Part shown: positions 12,654-15,022 of the stretch, in pieces
Layout: each line of letters starts with the position of its first letter
Position numbering within the stretch: position 1 is the stretch's first letter
Assembly (NCBI GenBank): GCA_028292065.1
Contig: JAQGNC010000178.1
Span: 1-15,022 of the forward strand
Direction: 5' to 3'
Length of the DNA stretch: 15,022 nucleotides
From: Betaproteobacteria bacterium
GTDB lineage: Bacteria; Pseudomonadota; Gammaproteobacteria; Burkholderiales; SG8-41
Notes under the pieces: generated by a model
Told to the model about the DNA's origin: nothing
What the model saw: only the letters and a program-made list of their open reading frames with translations
Databases searched by the model: none
Position numbers and translations under genes: made by a program

Positions 12654-14480
12654 TTACTGCGCCTTCGCTTTCAGCGCAGCGAGCTCGGCTTCGCTCCTGA
12701 CCGTCATGACGCCCATCTGGTTGGTGCGATAGACCGGCATCACGACGCTCAGCTTGTCACCCCGCTCGAGCAGCGCGATATGGCGGATCTCGGTGCCGCG
12801 AACGGGGAGATCGAACAGGGTCCATTTGTTCGTTGCCGGATCGAGCTTCACGATCCGATCCGAGGTCCACAGGTTGCCCCAGACGTTGTGCTTGTTGTCG
12901 ACGACGATGTGGTACGGCTGCATCGTCGGATCCGGGAACGGGATGATCCTCGTCTCCATGGTCTTGGTGTCGATGCGCGCGAATGTCGCTCCCCACGAAT
13001 TGCCCACCCACAACACGTTCGCGTTCTTGTCCGTTCCCATGCGGCGCGGACCCTGCGACCACGGCACCGGGGTGTTGAAGCTGAGATCGCTCACCGTATC
13101 GTAGAACGCCCGATCGTCGCTCGACATGTCCATCTTGACCGGCGGCAGCTTGATTTCGATCGCCTTGCCGCTTGCAACGTCGCCTTTGACGATCGTGTCC
13201 ATCGCCATCTGCGCCCACCAGCCGTTGCCGTCGCGATCGCCGGCTGCCCCGTAGGTCTGCCCGGAACCTTTGGCAGCCTTGGCCGGGATGAGCGACTTGA
13301 ACTCGGTGAACTTTTCAGTGACCGGATCGAATCGCACCGCGCCGGAAGGCGTAGACGCCCAGATCTTGCCTTTGCCGTCGACGTCCATCGTCACGGCGCC
13401 GCCGAGCGGGGACATGGTCTCCGGTGTCTGGTAGATCGTGATGCTGTCGGTCGCGACGTCGAGCTTGCCGAGCGCGCGGCGTCCCGGGTTCACGTCGAAC
13501 CAGAAATTGCCCGCAGCGTCGCGAGTAAGCCCGTGCGCACCCGCGGCCCGACCGTTGGCGGCATCGGCTTTGATGTATTTGACTGCGCCTGTCTTCGGAT
13601 CGACCTTGCCGATCGTGCCGCTGCGGTTCGGGTTGTTCAGGGTGAAGTAAATCGTGCCGTCGAGGCCGAGGCCGCCGTCGTGAGGCATCTGGCCGAGCTT
13701 GGAGGTCGTTCCCATCGCCCAGTCGGTGCCGTCGTTGGTGTTGTACTTCGTCCCGATGCCTGCATCGGGATTGAGCGGCAGGTCATAAAGCGTCCACACC
13801 GCGCGCGCCGCCTCGCCGGTCGGCCGCGGACGCGACGTGATTTTCATCGACGATTCGCCCGGCCCGCGTGCACGCGCGAGGTACGCCGCAAGCTGCTTCT
13901 GGTTGCGATCCATGATCTGGTTCGGTTTGCCGTTCGGCCCGGGATAGACGCCGTTGTTCGGGGCCATTTTCATGAGCGCGATGATCTTGTTCCAGCCGGC
14001 TTCGTCGAACCTGAACTGCAGCGCATAGCTCGTCGAATGGCACGCGGTGCAGTTGTTCATGAAGATTTTCTTCATGTGCGCGTCCTGCGGCGTCGCGTCG
14101 GGCAACGCTGCGACCATCATCTCGCCCGGCAGCTGGCGAAAGCGCCGCTCGGCATCGGCGATTTCCTGCAGTGTGAAGTTCTGGCGTCGCGCGGCGGTGA
14201 GATCGACGCTGCCCTTGTTCAATTCGAAGCCGAGCGCTTGGGCCCAGACTCGGTAGTTGCCCGCAGGCAGCGGAGGAAAGACGTAAACGCCGGCGGTGTC
14301 GGTATACACGCTGGTGGTTATCGTCGAGCCTTCGAGCTTGGCCGACACAGTCACACCTTCCAGCTTCTGGCCCGACGGCGATGCGACTGCGCCGCTGAGG
14401 ATCTGGTCGGCGGCGAGCGCCGGGGTCATTACGAACAGTGCCGCCGCGCATGCAACGACCATCGCCTTCACGTTGCTCAT
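12654..14480 (-). CDS. Exported three-domain protein: carboxypeptidase-regulatory-like domain, cytochrome c, Vgb-like beta-propeller
   Basis: This 608-residue protein has a signal peptide (1-24, MVVACAAALFVMTPALAA). Residues 25-105 form a carboxypeptidase-regulatory-like beta sandwich (ILSGAVASPSGQKLEGVTVSAKLEGS ... TDTAGVYVFPPLPAGNYRVWAQALGF). A haem c site CTACH (C144, C147, H148) lies in a cytochrome c domain of about 115-205. From about 225 to the end runs a beta-propeller like virginiamycin B lyase, with repeats such as GQMPHDGGLGLDGTIYF, GAHGLTRDAAGNFWFD and QPYHIVVDNKHNVWGNLWTSDRIVKLDP. True Vgb opens streptogramin B antibiotics in the cytoplasm; an exported haem-bearing relative is more likely a periplasmic redox or binding protein, which is inference. 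It starts inside the stop of the small cytochrome c gene (ATGA), with GGGAGA at 14487-14492, so the two are translationally coupled and probably exchange electrons. Confidence 0.88.
   Translation of the reverse strand: MSNVKAMVVACAAALFVMTPALAADQILSGAVASPSGQKLEGVTVSAKLEGSTITTSVYTDTAGVYVFPPLPAGNYRVWAQALGFELNKGSVDLTAARRQNFTLQEIADAERRFRQLPGEMMVAALPDATPQDAHMKKIFMNNCTACHSTSYALQFRFDEAGWNKIIALMKMAPNNGVYPGPNGKPNQIMDRNQKQLAAYLARARGPGESSMKITSRPRPTGEAARAVWTLYDLPLNPDAGIGTKYNTNDGTDWAMGTTSKLGQMPHDGGLGLDGTIYFTLNNPNRSGTIGKVDPKTGAVKYIKADAANGRAAGAHGLTRDAAGNFWFDVNPGRRALGKLDVATDSITIYQTPETMSPLGGAVTMDVDGKGKIWASTPSGAVRFDPVTEKFTEFKSLIPAKAAKGSGQTYGAAGDRDGNGWWAQMAMDTIVKGDVASGKAIEIKLPPVKMDMSSDDRAFYDTVSDLSFNTPVPWSQGPRRMGTDKNANVLWVGNSWGATFARIDTKTMETRIIPFPDPTMQPYHIVVDNKHNVWGNLWTSDRIVKLDPATNKWTLFDLPVRGTEIRHIALLERGDKLSVVMPVYRTNQMGVMTVRSEAELAALKAKAQ
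12662..12666 (-). promoter_or_regulatory. Possible ribosome binding site inside the end of the preceding gene
   Basis: On the minus strand GAAGG stands eight bases before the ATC codon at 12653-12651. If translation of the second Bug protein starts at that position, as a non-standard start or as an ATG altered by one base, this is the likely site and the gene would be coupled to its neighbour. Confidence 0.35.
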
Positions 14481-14845
14481 CGTGATTCTCCCTTCGATTC
14501 GTTCGCTGCACGCACGACCTGCGCCGGAACCGATCTCACGTAAGCGATGATCGCGTCGATATCCGCAGGCTTGAGGTAATACTTGAAAGCGGGCATGCGC
14601 TCGGTGCCGTTGACGATGATCGCGCGCATGACTTCGTCGTTGCCGGCGGCCGAAGCCTTGTTCAGCGGCGGCCCGTATGTCTTGGCGCCGAGCGACGGGG
14701 CGAGGTGACAGATGCCGCACGATTGCGCGAAAACCTGCCGGCCGTGCAACTGCGTTGCGTCGAGATCGCCGTCCGTTTTCTGCGCATGCGCAGCCGGCGC
14801 GGCTGCGGCGAGCACGAGCAGCAGTGCGGGGATGTTACGTTTCAT
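14477..14845 (-). CDS. Small periplasmic cytochrome c
   Basis: This 122-residue protein has a signal peptide (1-21, MKRNIPALLLVLAAAAPAAHA) and one class I cytochrome c domain. The haem attachment site is CGICH (C43, C46, H47), preceded by GRQVFAQS. The sixth ligand is probably M84 in TERMPAFKYYLKPADIDAIIAYVRS, the usual C-terminal helix layout, and YGPPLNKA is the typical loop. It is a soluble one-electron carrier in the periplasm. GGAGGGG stands six bases before the ATG at 14845. Its stop overlaps the ATG of the three-domain haem/propeller protein by four bases, which makes that protein the likely redox partner. The gene before it, cut by the window edge, seems to be another propeller protein, so the set looks like one periplasmic redox operon. 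Confidence 0.93.
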   Translation of the reverse strand: MKRNIPALLLVLAAAAPAAHAQKTDGDLDATQLHGRQVFAQSCGICHLAPSLGAKTYGPPLNKASAAGNDEVMRAIIVNGTERMPAFKYYLKPADIDAIIAYVRSVPAQVVRAANESKGESR

Positions 14846-14948
14846 GGAGTGCCCCTCCGTGCAGTAGCCGGCATGTCTTGTTATTCAGAGACTATCCCAC
14901 CAGCGCCAGAGGATTACAACGCAGAGTTTGCATTGTGGTCGCTGTCGC

Positions 14949-15022
14949 TCAGTCGAGCGGGACGAGCTTCACGATCGATGCGCCGTGATTGCTGCCGACC
15001 CAGAACGTGACCGGCGTGGTCG
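14949..15022 (-). CDS. C-terminal end of a probable beta-propeller protein (cut by the window edge)
   Basis: The last 74 bases, read on the minus strand, encode TTPVTFWVGSNHGASIVKLVPLD and then a TGA at 14951-14949. The W-V-G-x-N-H-G-A-S-I-V-K pattern is what I expect at the end of Vgb/streptogramin-lyase-like propeller proteins. Only the tail is visible, so the family call rests on one blade fragment plus the neighbouring propeller gene. The stop is 104 bases before the start of the cytochrome c gene, so the two may share a transcript. No start, signal peptide or other domain can be seen. Confidence 0.55.
   Translation of the reverse strand, partial: TTPVTFWVGSNHGASIVKLVPLD

Noticed and set aside
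12654..14480. Virginiamycin B lyase acting as an antibiotic resistance gene
   Set aside because: The protein is exported, carries a haem c site and an extra beta-sandwich domain, and is coupled to a cytochrome c, unlike true Vgb. Similarity is at the level of the propeller repeat only.
12363..14543. 726-residue open frame on the plus strand
   Set aside because: It runs antisense to the haem/propeller gene and the second Bug gene, which have clear domains and ribosome binding sites. Its translation is rich in Arg, His and Asp with no recognisable motif, as expected from the GC-rich opposite strand.

Overview
This 15 kb window looks like a piece of chromosome from a GC-rich betaproteobacterium, most likely a Burkholderiales-type soil or water organism. 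That is an inference from three things: two tripartite-tricarboxylate substrate-binding proteins (the Bug/TctC family, greatly expanded in that order), a CaiB/BaiF CoA transferase and a CmcJ/NvfI-type oxidoreductase in the same stretch, and short dispersed repeats of a kind common in proteobacterial genomes. I see no rRNA, tRNA, CRISPR array, transposase or phage gene. The window cuts a gene at its right edge.

Left part (1-4286, all plus strand). A small two-gene module comes first, a DUF433 antitoxin-type protein overlapping a DUF5615 PIN-like protein; it is visibly less GC-rich than its surroundings. Next is a lone Amidohydro_2-type hydrolase whose first metal-ligand histidine is replaced by glutamine, followed by short inverted repeats. 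Then come a membrane fatty acid desaturase and, 7 bases later, a convincing AidB (acyl-CoA dehydrogenase-fold flavoprotein of the alkylation response), probably one transcript.

Middle (4287-9104). The 3' ends of aidB and a CaiB/BaiF CoA transferase (minus strand) converge on a composite repeat: four tandem 31-bp units inside outer inverted arms. Divergent from the CoA transferase is a small secreted protein of unknown function. Then follow a ModA-like periplasmic-binding-fold protein without a signal peptide (plus strand) and, converging on it, a minus-strand pair: a lipoprotein-like alpha/beta hydrolase overlapping an exported protein with a methyltransferase fold.

Right part (9105-15022). 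A small basic/acidic protein of unknown function (minus) is divergent from a Bug-type binding protein and a CmcJ/NvfI-type oxidoreductase (plus). On the minus strand a run reads from the right edge leftward: the tail of a probable beta-propeller protein, a small secreted cytochrome c, a three-domain exported protein (carboxypeptidase-regulatory-like, cytochrome c, Vgb-like propeller), and a second Bug protein. The second Bug protein has an intact N-terminal region in frame directly behind the previous stop, but no ATG, GTG or TTG to start it.

As a whole this is accessory catabolic and envelope gene content, not one obvious pathway. The parts most worth a second look are the cytochrome/propeller operon with the start-less Bug gene, the exported methyltransferase-like protein, the 31-bp repeat cluster, and the half-swapped CoA transferase.
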